A stretch of 64,000 bases of DNA. Source: Sambucus nigra (lineage: Eukaryota > Streptophyta > Magnoliopsida > Dipsacales > Adoxaceae). The notes under the pieces were generated by a model. The model saw only the letters and a program-made list of their open reading frames with translations, searched no databases and had not been told where the DNA came from. The translations under genes and the position numbers were made by a program. Below are positions 15,127-26,367 of this stretch, one piece after another (the first letter of the stretch is position 1; each line of letters starts with the position of its first letter). Location: assembly GCA_949130495.1 (NCBI GenBank), contig OX422218.1:45470823-45534822 (forward strand). Direction: 5' to 3'.

Positions 15127-17580
15127 TTATAATTCTAGATTATTTATACTAGCCATACCGAGTTCGCGACAAATAAAAGTAAAACGATCTTCGGGTAGTG
15201 GTTTTGTGAAAATATCGGCTAATTGAAGATCCGTAGAAATAAATTCTAGTCTAACATCACCCTTTTGTACGTGATCGCGTAAAAAATGATGTCTAGTTTC
15301 AATATGTTTTGTTCAAGAATGAAGAATTGGATTTTTAGTTAGACATATTGCACTCGTGTTGTCACAAAATATTGGAGTATTTTGAAAGGATATCTTAAAG
15401 TCATCTAATTGTTGTTTCATATATAAAGTTTGAGCACAACTACTACCGGCGGCAATATATTCTGCCTCGGCCGTGGAAAGAGCTACCGAATTTTGCTTTT
15501 TACTAAACCACGAAACTAGTGAGTGTCCTAGGAAGTGACAAGTACCACTAGTGCTCTTTCTATCAACTTTACAACCCGCAAAATCCGCATCGGAATAACT
15601 TATGAGTTCAAATGATGTAGTTTTAGGATACCATAATCCTAAGTCTTTAGTACCATTTAAATATCTAAAAATGCGTTTTACGGCACACAAATGATATTCT
15701 TTAGGATTGGCCTGAAAACGAGCACATAAACATACACTAAACATAATGTCGGGTCTACTAGCGGTTAAATAAAGTAGACTACCAATCATGCCACGATATA
15801 AAGTTGAATTAACAGATTTTTCTTTCTCATCTACATCTAACTTTATAGATGTGCTCATAGGTGTACCAAGTGTTTTAGAATTCTCTAAACCATATTTTAC
15901 TAAAAGATCCTTAATATATTTGGATTGATTAATAAAAACACCATTTTTAGTTTGCTTAATTTGTAAGCCTAAAAAGAAATTTAACTCCCCCATCATACTC
16001 ATTTCAAATTCTTTTTGCATAAATTCTGAAAAATCTTTACATAAATTTTCATTTGTGGATCCAAATATAATATCATCAACATAAATTTGTACAAGAAGCA
16101 TATCATTGTTAAGAGCTTTTATAAATAAAGTAGAATCCACTTTTCCTCTTACAAAGTCATTTTCAAGCAAAAATCCACTCAATCTATCATACCAAGCCCT
16201 AGGGGCTTGTTTTAATCCATATAAGGCTTTATTTAGTTTATAAACATGATTTGGAAATATGTGATTTTCAAAACCGGGAGGTTGCTTAACATAAATATCT
16301 TCACTTATAAAACCGTTTAAGAAAGCACTTTTGACATCCATTTGAAATAATTTAAAGTCTTTATAACATGCATAGGCTAATAACATGCGAATGGCTTCTA
16401 ATCTAGCTACGGGGGCATAATTTTCATCATAATCAATACCTTCTTGTTGATTATAACCTTGTGCAACTAGTCTTGCTTTATTTCTTATAATTAATCCAGC
16501 ATCATCCTTTTTATTTCTAAAAACCCATTTAGTTCCAATAATAGATTTATCTTTAGGTGTGGGTACAAGTGACCAAACATTATTACGTTCAAATTGTAAC
16601 AATTCTTCTTGCATAGCTAATAACCAAAATTCATCTTTTTCAGCTTCATTTATATCTTTTGGTTCAATTTGTGACACAAAAGCTAAATTATTGCAAACAT
16701 TCTTTAAGGAAGATCTAGTAAGAATACCACTAGAAGGTTCACCCAAAATATTTTCAAAAGGATGATTATTAACAAATTTCCAACTTTTAGGTAAATTAGA
16801 ATCATTAACCTCTTTATCTTTATTTGGAGTCTTTTCGACATTAATGGAATCATCAACACTAGAATTAACATTTTCATTTAATTTTAATTCATTAACAGAT
16901 TTATTTAGGACTAAAACATCATCATCATCATCATTGTTGGCAAAAGAATTAGATTCATCAAAAGATACATGAATTGATTCTTGAACTATTAAAGTCCTTT
17001 TATTAAAAACTCTATATGCTTTACTATGAAGTGCATACCCAAGAAAAATACCTTCATCCGATTTTGCATCAAATTTACCCAATTTATCTTTATCATTTAA
17101 AATAAAACATTTACATCCAAAAACTTTGAAATAGCTAACATTTGGTCTTTTATTTTTCAGAATCTCATAAGGAGTTTTATCTAAACCTTTTCAAACAATA
17201 GTTCTATTTATTACATAGCAAGATGTGTTAACGGCTTCCGCCCAAAAGTATTCGGGTAAATTATGTTCATTTAACATAGTTATAGCCATTTCTTGTAATG
17301 ATCTATTCTTTCTTTCTACTACTCCATTTTGTTGGGGTGTCCTAGGAGCAGAAAAGTTATGTTCAAAACCATTTTCATCACAAAATAATTCGACATCTTT
17401 GTTATCAAATTCTCTTCCTCTATCACTTCTTATAAAGACAATATTGCAACCTTTTTCATTTTGAATTCTTCTACAAAACTTAGCAAAAATAGGGTGTGTA
17501 TCATTTTTTATGAGTAAGAAAGAAAACCCATGTAAAACGAGAAAAATCATCAAAAATAACAAGAGCATAATATTTTCCAC
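15127..17580 (-). pseudogene. Copia-B pol: integrase C-part, reverse transcriptase, RNase H
   Basis: One frame runs from 17580 to the natural TAA at 15127-15129, interrupted by TGA at 17191-17193 and 15313-15315. Integrase catalytic residues are visible in FIRSDRGREFDN (second Asp) and NGVVERKNR (Glu). The RT follows, with [19 protein letters not shown], the fingers/palm [26 protein letters not shown] and the catalytic YVDDIIFGS at 16083-16072. RNase H shows [18 protein letters not shown] and the terminal DLQLADIFTKPLPEDRF. Both stops fall where copia relatives have Arg (for example LHS-R-TKH), consistent with CGA to TGA. The protein would copy the element RNA and insert the cDNA. Confidence 0.95.
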
Positions 17581-18226
17581 CTAAACTAGCAACTCTATTA
17601 GGTCCGAATAAATCTAAGTGTAATAATTCTAAAGGTCTACTAGTTGAAATATCCCTTTTCTTTTTAAAAGAAGTTTTGGTTTGTTTTCCAAATTGACATG
17701 CATTACAAATTTTATCTTTAATAAACTTAGTTTTGGGCAGCCCTCTAACTAACTCATTTTTGGACAAAATATTAAGTTGTTCCATGTTGGAATGTCCTAA
17801 CCTTCTATGCCATAACCAACAAGTATTATTTAGGGCAGTTAAACACTTAACATTTTGTTGTGACAAATTATCAAAATCAAGAGTATAAACATTTTCATGT
17901 CTAGAAGCAACAAATAAAACACTATTATCCTTAGCATTTGATATTAAACAAAAATCTTCTTTAAATGTAACATCATAACCTTTATCACACAATTGGCTAA
18001 TACTAATTAAATTATGCTTAAGACCATCAACTAAAAGAACATTTTCAATGCAAGGGGAAAGATCCATACCGACTTTACCTATGCCGATGATTTTGCCTTT
18101 GGAGTTGTCTCCAAATGTCACTAGTCCTCCATCTTTGGCAACCAAGCTCGAAAACTTGCTTTTGTCACCCGTCATGTGTCTTGAACACCCGCTATCTAAG
18201 AACCACTTTGATTTATGTGAACCCAC
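17501..18226 (-). pseudogene. Copia-B pol: protease and integrase N-part
   Basis: The aspartic protease active site is [16 protein letters not shown] near the start. The GAG-pre-integrase/zinc-binding segment follows with WHRRLGHSNMEQL and ICNACQFGKQTK (HHCC type). The first integrase Asp is in LLHLDLFGP, with YYALVIFDDFSRFTW after it. The frame is lost at an A6 run (17504-17509 on the plus strand), where one extra A explains the switch to the frame that starts at 17580. It continues in frame from gag across the TAG at 18239-18241, so gag and pol were probably one polyprotein. Confidence 0.93.
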
Positions 18227-18238
18227 TCTAAAACAAAC

Positions 18239-19948
18239 CTACAATGGACATTTAAATAATTTTTCTTTCGGTACCCAAAATGTGTTGGGTCCATAGGGGT
18301 TAGCAAAAATAGAAGTCCCTTTAGGAATCCATGCGACTTTAGTAGAAAATCTATATTTGCAAGAATCTGAAAAATGGGTGTGTCTTCCACAATATGTACA
18401 TAAAGAATTCCCCATATTTTTAGAATAATTTTCAAAACTTTTCTCGTTTTCATTTTCATTATAACCAATTCCAGCCTTATCATACATCCATCTTTGACTT
18501 CCAAGTAGCATATTTAAATTCTTCTTTCCATTCACAAACTTTTCAAGACATGAAGTTAAATCCTTTACTTCAAGTCTTAATTTTTCATTTTCAGAAATAA
18601 GATAATAACTTGGTGAATCATTAACTTTAAGTTTTTCGATTTCTAATTTTATGGACTTATTTTCAGATTTCATTACATCTATGTTTTCAGAGAGAGAATC
18701 ATATTTATGTAATAAAGAAGAATGCATCTTTTTAAGATTAATATATTTAGTTTTAAGTTCATCAAAGTTATAATAAAGTTCATCAAAAGCATTTTGAAGT
18801 TCATCATGATCATTTAAAGTTTCATATTCACTATCAGAATTAAAATTAGATGATACCTCATCATCATTTGCCATAAGGTAAAGATTTGCAATTTCTTCAT
18901 CACTTGAATCTTCATCATTGCTACTTTCATCCGAATCACTCCAAGTAGTAGCTTTCATGGCCTTTTTGTATTTCTCATTTCTTTTCTCTTTTCTATCATT
19001 CTTTCCTTCTTTGGATTTAGGACAGTTAGGTCTGATATGGCCTAACTCTTTGCAGTTGTAACATCTTGTCTCAAACTTGGAGGAAGTCTTTCAATCATGT
19101 GCCTTCTTTGAAAAGAATTTCTTGAATTTTCCAGAATGACCCTTCTTTTTGGCAAGAAATTTTTTGAATTTTCTAGTGAGAAGTGCTATATCACCATCTT
19201 CATCATCATCAGCTTCTTCACTATCTTCCTCTTCCTCAATGGATTTGAAAGCAATAGTTTTGCTTACTTTAGGCTTCTCATCTTCAACTAGTACTTTAAG
19301 TTCCATTTCATGAGTAATTAAGGATCCTAGCAATTCATCAAGAGAAATGGGTCTTTCTCGTATGGCTTCTTTGATTGCTAGCTTCTTGGTCATATAGGTA
19401 GATGGTAGTGACCTGAGAACTTTGCTCACTAATTCAGAATCAGTATAGGTTTTACCAAGAGATTTCAAACCATTAATAATATTTGTAAATCTAGTAAACA
19501 TCTCAGAAATAGTTTCATCTGTTTTCATTTTAAAAAGTTCATAGTTATGAACAAGCATGCTTATTTTATCCTCTTTTACTTGACTAGTTCCTTCATAAGT
19601 AATTTCTAATCTATCCCAAATTTCTTTTGCACTTTCACAACAACATATTCTGTTATATTCATTAACATCAAGAGAACAATGTAAAATATTCATTGCTTTG
19701 GCATTAACTTGTATTTTCTGAATATCAGCATCATTCCATTCATTTTCATTTTTAGGAACATTTTCATTATTAACAACTTTCATGGGAATATTTGGACCAT
19801 TTATAATAACTCTCCAAACAGCATAATCATTTGATTGAACAAAATTTTTCATTCTATTTTTCCAATAGCTATAATTGTTTCCTGAAAATAGAGGAGGTCT
19901 GTTAATTGATTGTCCCTCACCAAGAGATGAAACACTAAAGTTTGCCAT
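18239..19948 (-). pseudogene. Copia-B gag (UBN2-type) with CCHC knuckle and acidic/coiled segment
   Basis: The start ATG at 19948 follows the primer-binding site by about 50 bp. Residues 1-285 contain the plant copia gag fold with NRPPLFSGNNYSYWKNRM near the N-terminus and AKEIWDRLEITYEGTSQV in the middle, then an acidic EEEEDSEEADDDEDGD run and a Lys-rich KKFLAKKKG stretch. TGA at 19091-19093 interrupts the frame. Directly after it lies the zinc knuckle CYNCKELGHIRPNC. The segment from 18958 onward has an acidic Ser/Asp/Glu cluster and a long heptad-like region rich in Leu, Asn, Lys and Glu, likely a coiled coil, with a second Cys/His cluster CTYCGRHTHFSDSC. The frame ends at TAG 18239-18241, in frame with the protease. 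Confidence 0.93.
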
Positions 19949-19998
19949 AAATCGTAAACTCTAAAGATGTTTAAAATAAAGATAATAAATTAGAGCGT

Positions 19999-20011
19999 GG
20001 CTCTGATACCA
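19999..20011 (-). other. Copia-B primer-binding site
   Basis: The minus strand reads TGGTATCAGAGCC two bases after the 5' LTR end (GGGCAACA). It is complementary to the 3' end of initiator tRNA-Met. Confidence 0.93.
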
Positions 20012-20013
20012 AT

Positions 20014-21545
20014 TGTTGCCCAGATATTAACTCAAGAGGGGGGGTGAATTGAGTTTAGCAAACTTTTTGGGGTAAATTTAATATTTCAGAAAATATTTTT
20101 AATTTAAATCATTTAATGTAAATATCAGAAGAAATAAATCTTCAAAGATTAACACTAAAATTATCTAACAATTTTAACTAAATAAATTAGACAAGATAAA
20201 TCACAGAAATCAATACCCAAATAAATCTTTAATCAATTTTCGTATTTAATAAAAAAAATAATATTCTGGACTTTATTAATTATTACGAAAATAATAATTT
20301 CAGTTTTAATTAATTACCAAGTCTAATGCTTGATAATGAAATTAAATATTGACACAAGCAAATAAATAAACTTAAATGCAGAAAATAAATGACACCGTGA
20401 TTTTAACGTGGTTCGGCCAAAAACCCGGCCTACGTCCACGCGCCAGAGCCGCTTCCATCTCCTTGCGCTTCAATACCGTGATCCACTAAGGCAGGATCAA
20501 ACCTCCAACGTACAATCGAGCAGCTAAACCTTGCTACTTGTACAACCGAAACTAAAGTACCAGCTTCAAATAGTTCCGAAAATTGAGTACAAAATTTGGA
20601 AGATGAAACTCTCAAAAGTTACAATGTAAAACTGAATTTCTTCTGGTTTAAGACTTCACAGTAGATCTGAATATTTGGTACTAGACTTTTCTTTGAATTC
20701 TTTGTAGTAGAGTAGTATATCTTGAGCTTGTTCTCTTCTTCAACGACAGCTAAAACATCAAGCAAAAATAATATGTGGCTGTCTCAAACTTTGAGTAGAG
20801 CAGAAAGGATCTTCTCTTGTTGCTTTCTTTTTCTTTTGATCTTTTTTTTTTGTTTTTCTCTGTGTGTTTTTCAACAACAGTTGATCTTCAATTTGTAGAT
20901 ATCAATAATAAGATGACCGTTGGAGAGGAGAGTGAGATATGCTCTTCTTGAAAAATCTGTAGGCTGAAGGAGCAATAAATGCTCAAGAATACATGGCAAG
21001 ATGATTTCCATATCTGTCTAAGAATTAAATGGTAGACTGATAGAGAGAGAAAACATTAGTGATAAATGAGATATACAAGATAGATATTTAATAAAAGAAG
21101 GCTTCTCTTTTTCAAAACGTCACAAGTCAGCAAAGTCCAGCATCTGATCGAACTGAAATGCTACAGTTCATAGTGTCTTAAGCCAACAGGAAAAAAAATA
21201 ACTCTGATTGAGCCAAAAAACTGTGAAAGATTACAACTCTGAAATATTCAATTTCCAAGACAGACTGCCGAAGCAGGTGCACGTGTCACAAAATGAAGGA
21301 AACAAAAGGGGCGTCCCATTTAACATAGAAAGGCGTGGTCTTCCAACCTTTTATAGATAGGTACATGGATGGGACTTAACTCAAGGTATGCTTCCAAAGC
21401 TGTCAAAGAAAAAAAATATATATTTATATAATATAACTTCTTGGCACATGGCACAAGGATATCAACACAAGATCTTAAACGGATATATCACGGATAAAAA
21501 TATTGACATATAAAGAAATATGGACTGAAATAATATCAGACCAAG

Positions 21546-21582
<37 letters not shown>

Positions 21583-22788
21583 ATTTCGCACGGATATATA
21601 TAAATATAAAACAAGATTCCGGACAGATACATATAGGAATTTTTCGGACAAAAAAAGATATATAAAATAAGTAGAAAAAAAACTTTGGCAGTGGTCTTTG
21701 ATAAGGGCAACCACAAGAAAGGTACACGCATGCAGTATGTCCAATTGCTTTGGCAGTAAGCTAGACAAGGACTCCAACTTTATGTCTTGGCAATAGTTAA
21801 CGTGTGTCAGAAGTGGGTAGGACAACACAAGGTTTTGTGCATAAGGTTTTTTATACAATCATATATGTATGCGTCAAAATGAATGTATAAAAAATTCGGA
21901 ACATAATTTTTTTGAGAAAAAAAAACTTGAACAGATATTAAAAAATATTTTGGACTAAAATATATAACAAAAATCTTGGAGTTCATACATATAGAAAAGG
22001 AGTCCAACTTATTTACATAACCAGAAATGGCGTGTAAGGGTTATGTAGGTATGTGTATGTATATATATATAATTTTCGGACCGAAATATATATATAAACG
22101 ATTCGGACTGAAATATATATATATAAAAAAAATTTGCAAAGACAATTAATTCAATCTGTCAATCATGGCAAAGCGCCAAGTCTAGTCAAGAAAAAAAGTA
22201 TCTGACAGCAAAAAAATCGTCAACATTGGTAAAGGCCAAAGGCCAAGAAGTATACCTAGTCTGCAACTAGTGTACAAAGCTATGGTCTGCTAACAGTGGG
22301 TATGTATGGCCGAGAATAAAGAAAACAAGCCTAACATATTCTAACCAAATGATATTTTAGTGAATAAAAAAATATTGTTTTAAAAATTCATTTTAGTTTG
22401 AAAAATAATTCCGAAAATTATTTTAGAATAAGAAATTCATTTTAAACAAAGTTGCACCAATTTTACTAAACAAAATTATTTTCAGTAAAATAATATAATT
22501 TTTCTTTTAGAAAAAGTTTAGGCTCATAATTAATTAGTCACACAATTAAAATCATAGATAAAAAATATGCATGTGTGTCTAATGTGTCAAGTGCAAAAGT
22601 GCAACATACGTGAATACCTTTACTCGAATATGTCGCTGAGAGGAGTCGAGACGAGATTATACAATAATGAATATATATAGAATAACTTAAAAAATGTTTG
22701 GAATCATCAAAATCAATATATTAAGATAAACTAAAATGTATATTAATTAAACCAATTTAATTAGGGATAAAATACATTTTTGTTAACA
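20014..22788 (-). repeat. Copia-B 5' LTR (right on plus strand)
   Basis: This LTR is collinear with 11551-14416 over its whole length, with TG...CA ends and the CTTAC duplication outside. The (AT)n array at 21548-21580 is much shorter than in the other LTR. The promoter for the minus-strand transcript should lie in this copy, but I could not single out a TATA box among the many AT runs. Confidence 0.95.
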
Positions 22789-22793
22789 CTTAC

Positions 22794-22837
22794 ATTTCCG
22801 AATTTCGGGACGAAATTTCGTTATTATGGGGGAAGAA
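22794..22837 (+). other. Gypsy-1 internal 3' end and polypurine tract
   Basis: After the copia-B insertion the gypsy-1 internal sequence resumes with ATTTCCGAATTTCGGGACGA, nearly the same as the corresponding gypsy-2 sequence near 33955. It ends in the purine run GGGGGAAGAA immediately before the 3' LTR. Confidence 0.85.
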
Positions 22838-25800
22838 TGTAATGCCCCTTATTTTTATGGCATTTAATTATGGGATTATTTAAATTTAATTGGGATAAAT
22901 TAATTTAATTTTAATCTAGATTTTAAATTGAATATTTACTAGCGTGACGAGAGTTAGTAATTATTTATAAGAATAATCTTGAATATTACTAGATGAGTAA
23001 AGTAATATATGAGATTCAATTTATTAGAAATTATCGCGAGTGAATAATACGACAATTATAGAAATTAAGTCGGGACGCGCATGTGTCGTGTTGGGACTAA
23101 ATTAATGGAATAAAAGTGAATTCATTATAAGTCACCCGTATGGTCATTTCGTGTGTGTCAATATGTTCGGAAGGGTCGAGATAGTCAGAAAAGTGTACCC
23201 GGGGGATTAGTTTGTGTCTCGAGACGTTTTTAGGCCTAACCAGTAACCCGAGAGGGCATTTTGGTAATTACCCATTTTCGGCCTTAATCATGGACGAAAA
23301 TTGGAGTGTTATATCTGATGAGAGTTAGAGTCCTCGAGGGTTAGAAACCTTGGAGTTGTAGAGAGGCTAAGGAAGAGAGAAGGCTTTCAAGTAGGAGAGC
23401 CACCAACCCTACACCACTCTCACCAACTCCACCACCAACGTGTAGATCGGAAGAAGGGGATCATTCCTATACCACTCTAATATGCCCGATCAGACCTTTG
23501 ATTTCCAGGCAAGTATCTAACTTGATGTTCTTTAGTTGATAACGCATCCATGCTAGTGTAGGAGTTAATAAATTATGTTTTCATGAAAGATAAATGAGAA
23601 AAAGGAGATTTATATTGAAATTCTGAATAGAAATCATGTTAGGACAACCCCATTGTTATATGTAGATGATTGACCACAAAATTGATGTCCAGTAGAGGTG
23701 AAATTATGAAAGAATTAGGAAGATATTGATCATGATGAGAAAGATAGGGTTCTTGATATAGTAATATGAATTAACCCTTTAATTGATGGCCCTTACTGAA
23801 TTGTTATATGTTTTACATTAGAAATCATGTATGTAGGATGATATAACTGTTGGTTTGATTGGTAGGGAGTTTGGGACAAATTAATAGAGGTTTTGAGGAT
23901 TTATGTTGAGGAAACCCGTAGGTTTGATTTGTAGAAATTTGGGCAATAACTGCTTGATCAATCGATCGACTCAATAATGTCGATCGATTGACTGGATCGA
24001 TCGATCGACTCCCTTCATCGATCGATCGACTCCTCTTGAAAAATGAAAACTTTTCCTCTTATTATGTTAATCCAATCCTAATGTATAAGGACCTTTGGAC
24101 ATAACTTAAATATCTTAATGGGATATGAGCAGGACCAGTAGGGTATAAGTAGGGTCCGGGTAAGACGAGTTTATATGAGATTTAACCGTCGGGTTTTGGG
24201 AATATAAATTGAGTGGGAAATCGTGCGTGCGTTATAGTAGGTCTTGTGAGAATTAAGAAAGACTTAGACCAGTAGAGTAGAGTAGTGAGGGTACACCTAC
24301 TAATTTTATGTTTATCGAGAGGATACACTTCGAGAGTCGAGAGGTACTTAAGAATTTGCAGTAATTAAGAGAATAAAAAGAATGATTTAATTATACGTAG
24401 GACTCGGGCGTTATGTGCCACGTATGATTAGAATATTATTATTACGGGTCGTGGGAGTACCGAAATGAACAATGTGAATATATATATATAGTATGTGAAT
24501 ATCTGTGTGTAATCATACCCGCGCTACTTACTATCACGGAGGTTGCCGCGCTGGGACAGTCTTATCTCGATGGGACCTTTACGGGGGATATTAACTCGTA
24601 CCCTAGAACATAGGATTCCTTGGTACACGCTATTAGAGAATGATAGTCAAACGGTCATAAGAGACGTGAGGGTATGTGTTGACCTCTTAGTGACTTGGAA
24701 CTATGCTTTGCCTCCAATATGTGTGTTTTATCTCAATACAGTTCGAGAGTAATTCCGAACTAGTGTTTCCCTTTTTGTACGAGAGATACGGGGACTTGAT
24801 AGTAGAGTATGCCAGCACCATAGATTTTATGTGGGGTGCCCGATTTGTGTATATATTATATGTGTGATGAATATATATATACCTGTGATTCATCTACTGT
24901 GCTTGTAAGTAGATAAAATGGAATAAGTGATATTAAATAAATTAAGTGTCTGGGAACTTAAAGCTATATTGTGATGTACATAGCCAACTTGGTAAATTCA
25001 TAAGTACTGTTAGCTTAAATAAATCCTAATTACGCGGTCACATGAATTAGGATTGTTAAGGGGAGATTGGGTTAAACTATTGAATTGGGTTATCTTCATC
25101 TAGTGTAATTCAGTGGTACGTTAGGCATGCACATTAGTTGATATGTGATAATTCTCAAGTGAGTGTCAAAATACTAACATGTATGTAATATCAATTGGTG
25201 AGCATTTTAAATACTTGCTAAATTATGTTAAAGTTGTTTTACACTCGGGCTCTGACCCATTTTCTGTTATCTTTTCTCCCTCTTGTATATATATTTATTA
25301 TAGGTGCCCAGCCATAGGGGAGTCAGGCCTAGATCTTTGGACCATTGATGTGTTGTGGCCAGTGTGGGAGTTGCAGATCCTTGTAGTAGACGACTTCATC
25401 CTTGTCTTCTCATTCTCCTATTTAGTCATCTCTAGTTAGGGCATGTGTCGCCCATTTCCAGTTTTTATCTAGTTCAGAGAGTTTGGAACTCTTGATTTAC
25501 TCAAGTATTCTGTTTTTGTTGGGATTGCTTTTGATTATTACATTATCTTGCGACTTGGGATATTTTATTTGGATTGATTTATTTAGCATGTTTCTTTCAT
25601 TTGGATGGTTGGATTTTTAATATTATTCATGTTCACAAAAATAGTTTAGTATATTAAATCATAACAATAGGACTTAATCTCTAAAATGAAATGTTTTGAC
25701 ACTTAGCTTAATTATTTTGTTAGGTGATTAATAAAGAAAAATTATTTTTCGACCGTGATGCTAAGAATGAACGAATCGGACCCTTTGATTTAATTTAATA

Positions 25801-25840
25801 AAGGACTAATCACCCGGTATTTAATTAGCGGGGTGTCACA
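22838..25840 (+). repeat. Gypsy-1 3' LTR
   Basis: This LTR runs from TGTAATGCCCC to GGGGTGTCACA and is followed by the TGTGT duplication. It keeps the segments lost from the 5' LTR. At 23955-24032 it contains four ATCGATCGA-type palindromic blocks about 1.1 kb from the LTR start. Confidence 0.92.
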
Positions 25841-26367
25841 TGTGTATAAGAAATGTAATATTAATTGCTTTCTAGTTGGCTTTTTCTTGAAATGTCCACT
25901 TAGATGCTCAAAAATTCCTTCAAAAACTAGTTGTTAGAAACAACCCTTAAGAGCATTAAATGTTCGTGATTTACTGAGAGGGAGTAGCTTTAAAAGAGTG
26001 ATATTTCAAATCTAATTTTGCCTTCTCAAGAGAAAAATATTATTGTTGAAACATAATAGATGATCTAACAAAAAACAGAGGTCTATAAGACATTTGATTT
26101 ATATCCTAAAATAAGTCCAACAAAAATGTTAGTCCAATGGAGAGAACAAAAATATGATATACAATATGTTAAGCAATATATATGATGCTAAGTGTCTAAG
26201 TGTAGTAAAAATAATACTTTTTATATTTTGAGATAATTTTGTAAATATGTAGACACAAAAAAATAAATAGATAGATCGGTATTAAGAAGAGCTCAAAATA
26301 GAAAAAAATTCCCAGCTGTCTAAGGTAGTGAGAGCATCTGAAGGTTTTTAAAATGATATCACGATTT

